A DNA stretch of 64,000 bases from the NCBI RefSeq assembly GCF_040436345.1, contig NC_133236.1, forward strand, positions 13,508,443 to 13,572,442, written 5' to 3'. This stretch comes from Pagrus major (lineage: Eukaryota > Chordata > Actinopteri > Spariformes > Sparidae). Positions 44,310-57,739 of this stretch are shown here, piece after piece. Position numbers and translations under genes: made by a program. The notes beneath the pieces are model-generated. The model ran no database searches. It saw nothing but the letters and a program-made list of their open reading frames with translations, and had not been told where the DNA came from. The first letter of the stretch is position 1. Every line of letters starts with the position of its first letter.

Positions 44310-47300
44310 TTTTTTAACAGTCTCATTCCTGTCGGTGTCCTACTGCACTTCCGCAGCAGAGGGCTATTGTTGCCCTGTGAAGGAAAAGGGAGCAGCCATT
44401 AATGCAAAACACATGTCAGCCCCTCCCATTAGATTTTTGAGGTTTGCTGCCACTGAATCAAAGATATTCTATTGGCTAGATTTACCCTGATGTTTAAACA
44501 TAGGTACTATATTATCTAAAATCAGGCTTATTGTTGTAGAAAAGAGCTGAAAACCCCCCTGCAGCAGCCCTGATCTCCCGCTGAATTACATTTTCACAGC
44601 ATTTCCCTCTTTTTCTCCATGCTGGAACATGACAGGCCTTGTGGGATGTTAGGAACCTGATATCCAACAAAAACTTCCTTCAAGAATCCACCCAAATCCC
44701 TCATTCCTGCAGTCTCCATGACTGTTCAATATGTGCATGGAACATTTGCTCTAAATCATTCACTGTTTTCACCTCAGAAACCCGAAGAAAAAGCGTAACA
44801 GTGGTGCTGTTTCCAATCTGTGAAGCAGGAAAAATATGGCTGAGATTATTCTGATATATGTCTGCTTTATTCTCACGTCAGACATCCTTCAATCTGACTG
44901 GCATGATTTCTCTTCTTTCTCACCAGACTTGTGAGAGGGAGACCTCCTGCAGACTCTTGCAAATCTAAACTATTCCCACATGTGGAGCAATAAATCACCA
45001 GGACTGCTGCTAAACTGTTGGAGGACAAATTTGCAGGGCACAAAGTCACCACATCCAGCCACAAAAGAGACACAATGAGAAAGCAAAGAGATGATGGAAG
45101 AAGGAGAAGGAGTTTTGGATTAGAAATTCACTAAAGCTGACGCGGCTACAGTAAAATATTTCAGACAAAGATTTTACAAACAAAAAAATGATAACCTTAT
45201 ACAGAACATTTTTGAATAAACAAGAGGCTCACAATCCTTTTGCTGATGTACTTTGACTTCTGACTGCAGAGATTACATTATGTGCGTATGCTATGGGTTG
45301 ATTTGATATTCATTCATTTTTGTGGTGATCATAATCTGTTTGTTTGTTTGTTTGTTTGTTTGTTTGTTTGTTCTTGATTTTGATTGCATTTTAAAAGTGT
45401 CCTACTTTGGCTCTGATGCAATTTGGAAAGTAACTAGTAATCACCCCGCCAAAATGAAGTGGAGTGGTAGTAGAAAATGGAAATACTCAAGTAAGGTACA
45501 AGTACCTTAAAATGTACTTAAGTACAGTTCTTGAGTAAATGTACTTCCATCACTGGGTATCTGAGTACTCCTTTCACCACTGGCAACTGGCAGTCGGAGC
45601 ACGTCAAAGACATTCACATAACATGTCATAAATGTTCTTTGTTGAGGGTCAAGGACTCCAAATGAGTGCTTACGTTGCTCAGCGTCTCCTGGATGAACTA
45701 AGGAAATATAGTTAAGATATGCTAATCGAATGTTACTACTCTGCCACAGCTGGCCCTATTCTGGCCCTGTGTCATGTACGTTCTGGTCCAGAATAGTGGC
45801 AGCTATAGTTCTACAGTTGGCCTAACCCAGGCCTACATCATGGGCAATCTAGTCCTGGCTTACAGATCTGGACCTCCTCTGTACCATACCATTGTTTGTG
45901 GCTTATTGGCCCATCACTGGACCAGTTTGCTTTGTGGGTCCTGAGTCTATAAATGTCATCTTAATTGATTCACCATTTAACCTTTCAACCTTTTCAAAGT
46001 GTCTTTTCCAGTCTCAGCACCATCCAGACCTTCATATCAGATCAACAACATGCAGTGATTCATGTTTCAGATTGTCAGGCTCGATCAAACTCAGCTTCAC
46101 TTGAGTAATATGGGAAAATCATCAAGGTAACCAAGGCCTGTTTAAACTGGCAGGACTCACTTGTTAATTTAGGTTCGCCCTGTACACCGCAAGCTTACTT
46201 GCAAGGTATATTTGAGATCCTTAAAAATTTCCAGAGGTCACTGGCGGGAGCTTAATTATTGTTTTTCTATTTGTCTTAGTGGCTCAGCATCTCTAATCCG
46301 AGAGAAACAAACACCACAGATCTAGTACAGTGTCATCTCTTCGGTGACTTTGGTGACGCGGCATTGTTTTTATCGTTCTGCTTTGAGTTTATTCAGGGGG
46401 TGAAAAGGTATCATTAACCCGAGTAATTTAGTGGAACCACAGCATAGAATTAAGTTCAAACGTCTTCCATCTCCGATCTCCAACACGGACAGAAGGAGAG
46501 CAGCTTCAAATGAAAGTGAAGTAAAGAGTGTAAGAGGAGGGCACGGTGTGCTATAGCTGTGGTGAAAAACACCACACCGAGCCAGCATAAACCCTGCAGC
46601 CAGATGTGCTTTCTGGATCGCTCTGCCAGGTCTGACTTTCCCAGGTGGAATATATTTCACTGCTTCATATACGTGTAATTTTCACACCTCATGGGCTGAA
46701 AGGTCTAACTTCATAATTTACCTGTTATTTGTGTTTCTGAACATCATTAATGACCAGGATGTAACACCTCGCTCCCTCTTTCCACATGAACACTTCAGGC
46801 CTGATTGGCTGTGAAGTGGATTGAGGGGCTGTGATGTTCTGTAGTAATGGTTTGTTGCCTAATGGACCCCACAGGACCGGTGCTTTCTGCTGACTCAGCG
46901 AGGTGATGTCATGCCTGTGTATGGCTGAGATCAGATGGCTGAGCGCTGGATCTCTGAATTTCACATACGACACTGATTTAAATATAAATAAAATCATCGG
47001 GGACTTTGTTGTTTGTAGACTGCCATAAAAACACTGGCTAATCATTGGATTCATCTGAATTCAATTGTGGTATTGTTGCTATAATACAGTGTGATGAATG
47101 TAGTCGTAAATGGAAACTGATGGATAATAGAATCGACCAAAATCATTACCCACGCTTAATAAATGCTGTGAAAGTATCAAAACAATAGGAAATGCACACA
47201 GCCAATATTCAGAAACTGTGCCTTTAAACAAGCGTGTCAGGACTACCGTAAGGCTGTGATGTCACAACTATACAGTCATAGGCCTTAGCCACAACCCCAG

Positions 47301-49070
47301 CACGACTGAAACAAAAAAAATGGTAGCGCTGATGTGGAATCATGGTAGGCCGTGCTTGCTCAGGCCTGTGAGAGCTGACCATTCGGAGCAGAGGGGGAGT
47401 CTTAAAAAGACAGACACTAAAACCAAACCTGATACCTGATGATAATTCCTACTGACTTTGTTGTTCCTCCAATCATGAGGCTTACATTTGGGGTTTTGAG
47501 TGAAATGTCTCGACCTACTGGATTTGTTGCCATGTAACATGTTCGGTATTGACATTCACTTTCCCCTCTGGACTTAATCTAAACTTTTAAACTTAAACTG
47601 GCAACATTTTTAAAATGGAACAGAGGAAGCTCATCGGCCATTGTGTAACCAAAACAGGAAGAGTCCCATTCACACTGCCTTTTCAAGGCGGGAATACTGC
47701 GCCAATATTCCCGCCTCAATGTCCGTATGAACGTTACAGAGACGGAATGGTGGGACAGTCTCGTACTAAACTAAACAGATCCTTCACTCATCAAATAAAA
47801 GAGAAATGTCCCAGACAATAACTCACAAAGCAAAGTTACAAGACCAAATAACAGTAATGTGGTAGCAGGTAGTGCCTTTGGCAACTTAGATGAAGAAAAA
47901 AATACAGAATTTAAATGTGGAAAAGTGGCTGTCAGCCTGTCCTGTTCTACCAACTCTTCATCACACTTCTGCCTGAAGCCAGACGGCTCCCACAGTTAGC
48001 TGGCGACAATCATGTGCTGTGATTTTAAGCAAAAAACTTTAACTCTTTGTCGCCTTGTATTGTTGTCGCTGGCAAGAATCGAAGCAGCTAAGGCTTATTT
48101 ATTCTTGTCTCAACCAAAATAACATTTTCATCCTTATACATGAAATGTCACATCCAACACAAGGATAAAAACTTGATGACAACCAAGCTGTCTCTGGTGA
48201 CCTTGATTGAAGATTTTCCAAAGAACGAACTTTCACGCTCAGCTTTTACAGTGTTGTCACTTTTAAACTCTCCATAGGTGACAATAAAGCTTCATCCTAG
48301 AGGAACACTTAGCGGTATTGATTATCATCACGTGTTCTTCGACACCATTATAAGAAAACAAAATCTTTTTTACCTTGACTCCTGTTGCTGTAGTGATTTA
48401 TGATTAATCTATGATTTATTTTGCTAAGTTGCCTGTCAGAATGAAAGCAAACAACATCAGTGTCACTTCAAAGGCTTTTTTCCATTTTCACAGACTCTAA
48501 AACACACATTTTGCAAAGCCATATGACCTTTCGGTTGGACATGTTTATACTTAATCGTCACTGAGCACTTACATCATTATTCAGATCGACAGTGCTGGCG
48601 GCTGAACCCTTCACCTGCGCAGTGTTCGCGCCACTCATTAAAATAACAACCTCGTAATGCAAATCAACTCCTCTTCCAGCTTTTCTCTTTTGGGTTAAAT
48701 TAAAATATACTGACCTCGTTGCAGACTTTCAGAATAAAATGATTTCTCTTGATATTCTCCTTTTAAATTGCATGCTTTTTCTCAGACTTCTGTCACTTTG
48801 ATTCCCAGGTCAACTTGCATAATTTCAGTCATTATGACATTAACTCTGCCAGAAGTGGGAGGTGGCACAGAGAGACATTACCTAACCTGGACCTGCACAC
48901 ACACACACACTAACAAACACTTCAACATTTGCACACGCACGCCCACAATTTGAGACGTTAGCTAACCGTTGACTTGACAGGCCCCCATAGAGCTAATTAC
49001 GTAGACAGCTGTAAAAACACACTTGGCCTTTCTCCTTGGCTCAGGTAACCATCATTCTGTGAGTGTGTGT
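44310..49070. other. Intergenic DNA between scara3 and ak7, repeats only
   Basis: It holds a (TTTG)n microsatellite at 45337-45372, a fragment of a 'TACTTAAGTAC' repeat at 45480-45560 (related to 52.73-53.05 and 58.45-58.55 kb), a probable interspersed repeat at 45735-45930 rich in GGCCC/CCATTGT words, and the 47.17-47.43 kb repeat. No gene was recognised. Confidence 0.45.
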
Positions 49071-49075
49071 TGCTA

Positions 49076-49108
<33 letters not shown>
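49068..49108. repeat. (GT)n(GA)n microsatellite
   Basis: About 25 bp of GT followed by about 12 bp of GA. Confidence 0.85.
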
Positions 49109-49110
<2 letters not shown>

Positions 49111-49114
49111 ATCA

Positions 49115-51640
49115 CACCTGCTGCAGTCTGTGCAGTGAGTCAGCAAGTAATCCTGAGAGTAAATAAATAGATTTGTGAGTAGATGTGATTGAAATGCACA
49201 AAAGAGATAAATTGTGATTGCAATGGAGAGACTGTGCACAAACAAGACTGATGTTATGATGGTTTAAAGACACTGACTTGAAAAAAGGACCTGGACAGGC
49301 CTTTTGAGCCCCTTGAGCTATCCGGCTTGAGACTCTGTTTCTGTTGGCAGTGATCGCAGCGAGGAGGGCGGGAGGGCTGAGACTCACGACAGGCCATGAG
49401 GAACAGTTTGAGCCCTGCCTTTGTCCCCACTGAGGTACTTCACAAATTGTTGTATCATGTTAGAGCATAATAGAAGTGTTACGTTTACGTGACCTCATGG
49501 GAAGACAGATTAATAAGCCTGTTTTTTCTAAAGGAATGCACTTTGGGAAATATACTTACTCACTTTCCTTCCGAGACTGGGAGGAGGAGGGTCGGGATAA
49601 GAGTCATGCTAATCCAGTTTAGATTTAAGGCTGCTCCTGGCTAATGTCCTGTCGCAGGGAAATGAAATGGACAAATGGGACTCAACCAAGCAACGTGAAG
49701 TCAGACACTGTACTGTCTACATCTTTACAGAGACCTGTCTCCACCGCAGCATCCTGGATCAGGCTGTTGTCCTTGACAGGCCGAATGATCATCGATTTAG
49801 AAATCACTGTAACTGTTGTTCCCTATTGCTTTAATGAAACAGAAAATAATGATCAACGTTTGTGTAACTGTAGTGCAACTTTAACTGCCATTAGCACAAT
49901 GACAGAGGAGACAGACCATGGATTTATGACGGATGTATATAGATGTAAAACAGTAAGTTTCTGATTTATGTCTGTGGTTTGAGTCTTCCAAGTCTTTTTT
50001 AAATCGGAAAGAAGTGCAGCAGCAGCAAGACTCTCCACTGTTCCCTGCCCGACTGCTGCCCTCCACACAACGTTGAACCCTCTGTTGTGGGATGCCTCCC
50101 TGTTCGAGATCTGCTGCTTCGGTCACGTCTGTTTACTTTCGCAGATTGCCTGTTTAACTGAGTCCTCCATACATCTGGAATATACTGTCTGTGTATGCAT
50201 CTGGGTGGAAAGATAGTGTCAACATGATTGAGAGCAAAACCAACATATACGTGCACAAAAAACCTCATGCATAACACACATGGAAATACAGACTTGCAAT
50301 TTTTTACCGCACACACCTGTTTACATTGAGCTACACTGAGTTATTTCAATAAGTAGCCTAACATTTAATACAGAGACTAAATTAAAGTGTTATACGTTTG
50401 TTTTCTTTGCATGGCAGCAGAGGAAAAAGTGAGTTCTTGTGTTATTATAACCATGTGTTTGGAGTTTGCAGTGAAGCTGCAGCCAAATGAGGAAGATTAG
50501 CTTGCAGCCACCAGCTGAAGAACGTTGACTGATTTATTTTCCTCTGTTTTATTTTCGGCACATTCAGGCACGCGTGTCCAGATCCGTTTTTAAATGCTTC
50601 TTTTATTGAAGCTAATTCCAATACAAATGCTGCGTCCCAGCCTGTGAAGCCTTGCGAGAAATTTTAATGAGCAATTCCTCGGATGCATAAATCAGGACGT
50701 TACACAACATGTGCAGCTGACTTATAAATACACATAGAAACGTTACACGAAAAACTCCTATTATAGCAACACAGTGAGCTTTGTTAGTTTTTGTTTGTCA
50801 TGCGTCCGCTTCTGGAACAACTTTTCCACAAATAAGTTGAACAATGGATTAAATTGTAAGGTTGCGTTTTGTTTGTTAGTGGAAGAGCTTAAGGGATTTA
50901 GTTAATATGGTCGGAATTGGTCATCCGATCCCCTCTTCTGCAATCTGAAAAGTTTTGTTTATGACCCACATTATCCATTATTTGTTCTCCAGCTTTGCCT
51001 AACAACCGATTTCAATGTAATCGCTCAAGCTCTTGATATCATCATCGCAATTTAGCAGCAACATGACGGTGGTCTGGTCTCGTTGTGGGTTGGTGGGTTT
51101 TCTCCAATCGCTTCTCTTGTTTGGGGGCCAGATTATGTACGAGTCATGCACGGCCCACATGGCAGACAGCTGCGGTAACCCAGAGGACGAACGTGACAGT
51201 TTCTCTACATTAAAAACCAGCTATTTGGTTATCGAAATCAAAACACATTTCTCCTCTACTTTACCATCTTCCGTCTCCGTCACAAAGTACTTCTGACAGT
51301 TTTCGGCACTCGTCAGTGAACAGTCGAAAGCGATTTACTGCACATCAGAGGTCACGCAAGTGGAAACAACTGTAGTGTATATCACAATCCCACTCCACAT
51401 TTTAGCAATAAAAATGTTCCTGTGGTCCATCATGTTTCTCTTCGTGCTTGTTTGCCAAGTCACAGATTCTAATGAGTTCAATAAGACTAAATGCTTCAAG
51501 AGCAGAGGCAGCTTCATCCAAATCGATGCAGCAGCAGCATCTTGAGCTGATTTAAAAATCTGTACTAATAAATAAACTTGCATTAACATTATTATTTGTT
51601 GTTTTATTTGTTTTCTCAAGATTCCAGTTTTTTTTTTACG
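49115..51640. other. Intergenic DNA, no gene seen
   Basis: 49540-49630 has the start of the 42.8-kb repeat family (TTTGGGAAATATACTTACTC). Otherwise no gene or RNA was recognised; open frames up to 106 codons lack any family feature. Confidence 0.4.
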
Positions 51641-51649
51641 TCATTATCG

Positions 51650-51786
51650 CGGACTGTTGTTTTCCCGAGATAATGGGATCATTTTCTTGTGATTTAGTGA
51701 TCTTGAGGAAAAAAATACATGTTAACTCGTTATCACAGGAAAACTGAGGAAATAATATGATCCATGACTGTTTAGGGCTTCCGTAC
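51650..51786. mobile_element. Decayed relative of the 5.2-kb foldback element
   Basis: It shares CCCGAGATAATG, TTAACTCGTTATCACAGG and the terminus TTTAGGGCTTCCGTA with the right part of the element at 5205-5733. The left terminus is missing or too diverged. Confidence 0.6.
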
Positions 51787-51789
51787 ATC

Positions 51790-54700
51790 TAGGATCACAC
51801 GGCTCATTTCAATGCGCTGATGTTACACATTATAGCTTTAAAGTCAGGGTAAAGCTGAGAACAAAAACACATCATATTGAACCATAATTTATTGTTTCCA
51901 TAGTAAAGACGTTAGACCATGCAAATAAAATGTCTGCAATCTACAATTAACAACTGATGTGCATAAAGGCAAAAGGTTTGTGATCATGGTTGTTAACTTT
52001 CCAGTGTGTGCTCACCTGCATACGATATCACTTACAGTAATGGATGAGTTGACTACCTACTGTAACATGCGTCAAACCAAAAACACACTGTAGTCTGTCT
52101 CTTTAAAACACATGACCCTGTGCAGACACGCAGTCAGACCCTTGGTTAACCCTCATCCAGTGTTTTTGGGAGGAGCAGCAGTATAAAATCCTCTCTTCAT
52201 TTCCCTCCCTGTGTTTAGAATAACAGAAGTGCAGCTGCTCTGAATGGAAACTGCTGCTTTCAGATACTTCACTCTGCACTCTGCTCTCTGTTTTATTTCA
52301 GAGCCTTCGTTGATTCAGCACAGCGGCTCTGCCAGAGGAGGGATGTTGGCCATTACACATTTAAATAACCTCTCCTCTGTGTTATGCAACTATACATCTG
52401 TGTTTCTCCATACTGTAATTCTGCCCTTCCTACACACACTAAACACAAACATTAGCAGGGGCACACACATGTGCATGAAGTTACTGGGCTTTCTGGGATT
52501 CATTTGCACACACAGGAAAAGTGATTTTTGTTTTTTTTTGCCTAACAGCCTTTCCCCCCATAGACCACCATTATAAAAGACATGTCAGCAAAACTTTCGA
52601 CAGCATACAAACTACAGACACAATCAATTATTACTCTTTATTATGACTATATTCTATACAGGAACAACATGTGATTTGCTCTATGTTGTGTGCCATATCA
52701 ATTTAAATTACACGGTGAGAAGGTGCAGCACACAGTGGTGGAGCAGATTCTTTACTCAACTAAAAGGACTAATACCACACTGAAAACACTTCACTACAAG
52801 TACAAGTCAAGTACAAATCACAAAATTAGCAGACATTTGGTTTTCACTGAACAGGAAGGGTATGAAAAATTGTAATCTGAAAAGTATCTACTAACTAAAG
52901 CTGTCAGACAAATGTAGTGGAGTAAAAAGAACAACATTTGCCTCTGAGATGTAGTGGAGTAGAGGTATAAAGATGCTTAAAATGGAAATATGAAAGTGCA
53001 AGCTCATTGATTTTCTACTCATATTAGTATTACAAAGTACTTTTCTTTAAAAAAACAAAAAACAAAAATTCTTGCAGAATCGACATGTTGAAACGTGACA
53101 AACAAGAGTCGTCTCATGAAAACAAACTCATGTCAACACAGATAATTATTTCCATGAGGAGCTCATTATGGTGAAGCTGTAAATGTGACAGGGCCCCAAA
53201 TGGCCTGATAGCTGCAGCAGCTGTACCACTGTGGGTTTGTAGGAGTCGGGGGGTCCCCGTGACAATCAGGGATAATTATGGGATGTTTATAACGTCACCG
53301 CCTGAAAAACACAAACATGTACGCACACGCAATCACCAACCTCCGTGACACATTCCTGTGCTCTCATGTAAACAGAAGAGAAAAGACACAAGAGTCAAAT
53401 CCCTGTTATTTGGAGATGGTTTTCAGGGTATTTAGGCCTAAGTCTGCTTGACTCTTACGAGCTCAAAGTATTTACGTCCAGAAGAGCCTTTTATTCCTCA
53501 GGATGACGGATTTCCACTGAAAATCTACTGTACTGAAAGGCTAATAGTAACCCACACTTGGCCTTTTCCTGCATGTAATTCTTTCTGTGTTGCATCACGG
53601 ATCACAATTTCCTTCTTTATATTCAAACAGCCTCCTCTCGCTGTCCAAACATTCCTCTTACAGACTCACAGGAACCTCTCCTCCATCAGCAGACCTGGCT
53701 CCCATTAGCGTTTGGAAACCACTCAGATATTTGTAGCTGTGATTGATCAGCGGGGCCTGCTGGGAAGTCACGAGTAGAACTGCTGACACTTCCTCTACTC
53801 CTCGACTGATGCTCTAGGAGGATTAAAAGAAATGTTGGCCACCGTCTTTGGCCCCTGCCTGACCCACGGGGGCTTTATTACGCTGTCAGGAAGATGTAGT
53901 AAATGAGCGATCAAGTGTTGTACCTGTCATGACTGGATGAAACACAAAAAAGATAATGTAACCAAAAATATGTGGAAGCAGAGAGAGGGAATAGTTTGGA
54001 TTCAAGCTGCAGCCTTCAGGGTTGAAATAAGAAGCCAGCACGGAAGTCCTGAAAAGTGCAGTTCTTTGAATGGCCACTTGAGGCAGGCTCCAAAAGAGAG
54101 TCAATCCCCCTTTGAGCAAACGTTACAGCAGAACTAAGCATATACCATATCTAATTTCCCCTCCAATGACAACAGAAAGGGGATGAATTTTTATATAACT
54201 CGCTCATTTAATTATATGAAGGCTTAACGTTATGCATAATTAAGGGCGTGGCCGCTTTCAGTGGCAGCTAGCAAGCTGCATGCAAGACTTCATCTCTGTC
54301 AAGATTTTGCAAAAATGGCAAGACACAAGACGCTCAGAGGCAGACAGGTAACAGAACAAAAAGCGTGGTTTAATGTAACCAAACCTGTATTGTAGTCCAT
54401 AAAATCCAAAGTCCAAAATTCAAAATCTGATACAAAAGGCAGGCAAAAATTCTGGCAACAAAACAGGAGTAATCAGAAGTACAAACCAGGGTGATTCAGG
54501 CAGCAAACACGGGTAAAACATGACGGGTAGATAGGAGTAGGGAACAGACGAGACACACAGGAACACAGAGACAAACAAAGATGAGAACAGACAAACTAAC
54601 AAAGAATGAGGGGAAAACACAAGCTTTGATTCACAGGGAGTGATTAACTAATGGAACACAGGTGTGCAGGAAAACAGACAAAGACAGGGAGTGGAAAGTG

Positions 54701-55440
54701 AAACACATCACACATGAGGATGAACCGGACAAAGACACAACATATGGCTTTGTGTTGGATTAAAGCCATATTATTGACTTTAAATCATGAACATACAGAG
54801 AGGATGGGAAAAAGAAAAGACACAGGAATAAACCCGTGAATGATTGGATTTCCTCTTCTGAAGCATTAATGAATCCACCTGCATAAATAGAAAATAAAAT
54901 CAGGTTGTTTTTCCTCTCAGTAACATCGACTGTGCAGGAGGAAACAACAGTTCAGTGGTAAATGTGGTTTTAATATAACATCTCCTCAATTGTCTCATTT
55001 GTTTAACATATTTACATCAATGTGTTGCATTTAATTTGCCAACAAGTGAAGTGAGCGGGGGGTTCAGTGAGAGCTGTTTTAATGCTAAACATCCCCCGCG
55101 CTCTTACCGTAAATAACCTCACAATTAGAAACATGGTATACGAAACTCGCGCATGCCGACGAACACACGCAAACACAAACAGATGCCAGATTGAACAGCA
55201 GGAGAGCACATGTATGCAAAGAAAAGCAAGACTTCACTGCAGAGCATCACCTGGTACGTGTTAGCAGCACAATCTTTATAAATCTGTCATAATTTGAACT
55301 AAATGGGGACCACTGAGCTGGTAGAGCCACCGCAGAGAAATGATACGTGGACTGACTTTTTTTTTATGAGGAATTTCATCTCTGTGAAGTTTAAGAACTT
55401 TCAATGGAAACAATGTCCACGGTTTACTTTTGTTTCAGCT
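51790..55440. other. Intergenic DNA with two repeat segments
   Basis: 52730-53050 is a copy of the repeat with GTAGTGGAGTA and AAGTACAAGTCAAGTAC words. 54290-54730 (GACAGGTAACAGAACAAAAA onwards, many CAGACAAA words) is probably another interspersed repeat. A TATA-like GTATAAAATCC lies at 52181. No gene was confirmed. Confidence 0.4.
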
Positions 55441-55442
55441 GT

Positions 55443-55772
55443 TTAAAAGGTCCAGTGTGTAGGACTTACTGTCATCTCGGGGTGAGATTGCAGAGTGCAA
55501 TCGAATACCCCTCATATCACCTTACCCTAAGATGGCTGCTAAAAATGCTAAAGGCCCCTCTAGACACAAGGATTGTTTTGTCCGTTCTGGGCTATTGTAA
55601 AAACATGGCGGACTCCATGGAAGAAGACCCGCTCCCTATGAAGATATTGAAAGCTCATTATGATTATACACTTAAGAAAACAACTATATTTTAATTATTA
55701 TTCATAACTATAAATACTGAATTCCAATACTCCTCATAGATCTCTGTAAATCCCACACACTGGACCTTTAAA
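55443..55772. mobile_element. MITE, about 330 bp
   Basis: Inverted ends TTAAAAGGTCCAGTGTGTAG and the complement of TTTAAAGGTCCAGTGTGTGG mark a family common in percomorph genomes. The open frame inside it has no transposase features. Confidence 0.75.
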
Positions 55773-55774
55773 CT

Positions 55775-57050
55775 GTAAGACGATCCCTCAACTCAACACC
55801 AACACAATACTGGAGGAAATAGTAAGTCCTTAAAGTTGCTTTACTCTGAGACATTTTGAGACATGTATTAAAATAACCTTTTTAAGGCTGTGGCACACTT
55901 TGTTTGGAATCATGACCGACTGGATCAAGATGCAGTAAGTTCAGTCCGGGCCAGTTCATGCTTGCAGTAGGAGGCTCAAATCTCTGCAATGATTCAACAT
56001 GTTTTACAGACCCGATGTCCCACTGTTCTTTTGAATATTGTATTAAAAATGTTGGATTTTTTACTGGAATTTGGGCCATCAAAATCAAACAAGATAGAAG
56101 TAGATAATAGAGACTTAATGTAAACAAAAACTGGCCAAGAATAACAAGCAATAGGTTAAAAGGTTAGCAGTGTGGTGTTCAGTGAGGGAAATTTTCTTTA
56201 TAATCGAGTTCGTCAGGTTCGTCAAGTGCAGAGCCACAGCTCAGCTGAAGTTTACTGCTTTAGTTTTCTGCTTTAGTGCAGGAATATAATGAAAAATTGT
56301 GGTTTTGCAGAATAATGAGAGTCACCTGATGACGTGACAGTGATTACAGTCTGGTGTCCTTTCTGACCAATTTGTGTGTCTTGGTTTCAAATAGTTTTTT
56401 GATGTGCAGCATGAAGTTTTTGTCTCTCAAAAGAATACTGCACTCTTACAACACTTTCATACTCTGGATGGACAGTTAAAAGAGAGAGTCAAAATCAATG
56501 CAGCAGAAGTGAACATGTCATCTTTTTCAATCTTCCTTGTGAAACCCTTGGGCCTACATTACCCACAATGCAACTCCACAACCAACAGTTGGGTCAGAGA
56601 TTCAGGTGTGTTATACTAGTCACAGCCAATGTAACCTTGAGCTGCTAGCCTCAAGCAGAGATGAGGAGCAGCTACAGAAGTCTGGTAAGCGCACACAAAA
56701 GGCTTTATTGAAACTTTTTCAGCTTTCCAAACTCATTGTTCTCTTACAGCTCCCCCTCAGAGCAGTTAAAGAATTCAAAGAGACATTTCAAAGCAAGTGG
56801 TGCCTTATTTTTTTCAGACCATCATCAAGTCACAAGATGTTCTGTAACATGTGTCCTCTGCCGGGCTGTAACACTAATTGCTATTGTTGCCGGGCTGCAG
56901 ACCTTTAATCTGTCTTTATGTGGACGACATCATTTGGAAAACTTGACCAGCAGCTCACAGGCACAACATGTCGCCCTGCAAACATGTCTGAAACGTATGA
57001 GGGTCGCCCTTTAGGAGCCTTCGTGGGTGACTGGTCTGCATGCACAGTGA
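55775..57050. other. Intergenic DNA, no gene seen
   Basis: Short open frames only, with no signature on either strand. Confidence 0.4.
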
Positions 57051-57054
57051 AGCA

Positions 57055-57490
57055 TCACACACACACACACACACACAAACACACACGGATCTCTCTCTTT
57101 CAGCTGCCATGTCAGTTTCATTATCCAACAAAAGCAAACACGGCTTTTAAACACAGCTTGGTAAAGTGTGTGTGTGTATGTGTGTGTGTGTGTGCGCACT
57201 GGTGTGAGGTCGGTCAATATGGCTGACACATGGGGTCAGAATGAATCATTTCGTTCCTGAAGTGTGAAGACAATATATGCAGAACAACTCGTGGTATCTG
57301 TGGTATTTGTGTGTGTGTGTGTGTGTGTGAGTGTTATCACAATGAGAGAAACCGAAATGGTTCACTACCCTCCTATGTCCACATACGTCTGTGTGTGTGA
57401 AGGTGTGTGTGTGTGGTCCTCTTCTAGCATTTTCAACCACCAGCAGATGTTAGGGTGACCACTACGGGGGTGGTAGATGCTATTTCCATC

Positions 57491-57527
<37 letters not shown>

Positions 57528-57628
57528 GTGTGTGTATGACCACTCTACAAGGGTGGTAGAAGTTATTGTCACTGGCCGCCTCACAGATAAAACAACATGG
57601 CTGAGACCACCACAGACTATTCCCCACA

Positions 57629-57695
<67 letters not shown>

Positions 57696-57735
57696 TATAT
57701 ACACATTTGCATGTACACACACATACACAGAAGCT
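57055..57735. repeat. Cluster of five CA/GT microsatellites
   Basis: (CA)n at about 57056-57087, (GT)n at about 57165-57194, 57307-57330 and 57492-57535, then (CA)n at about 57610-57692. The last two face each other in inverted orientation about 80 bp apart. A short direct repeat (GACCACT...GGGTGGTAGA) brackets the fourth tract. The long Cys/Val- and His/Thr-rich open frames here are artefacts. Confidence 0.9.
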
Positions 57736-57739
57736 GAGT

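Noticed and set aside
55300..55340. tRNA-like A-box word (TGAGCTGGTAGAGC)
   Set aside because: No B box, no cloverleaf and no SINE body follows, so a tRNA or SINE is not supported.
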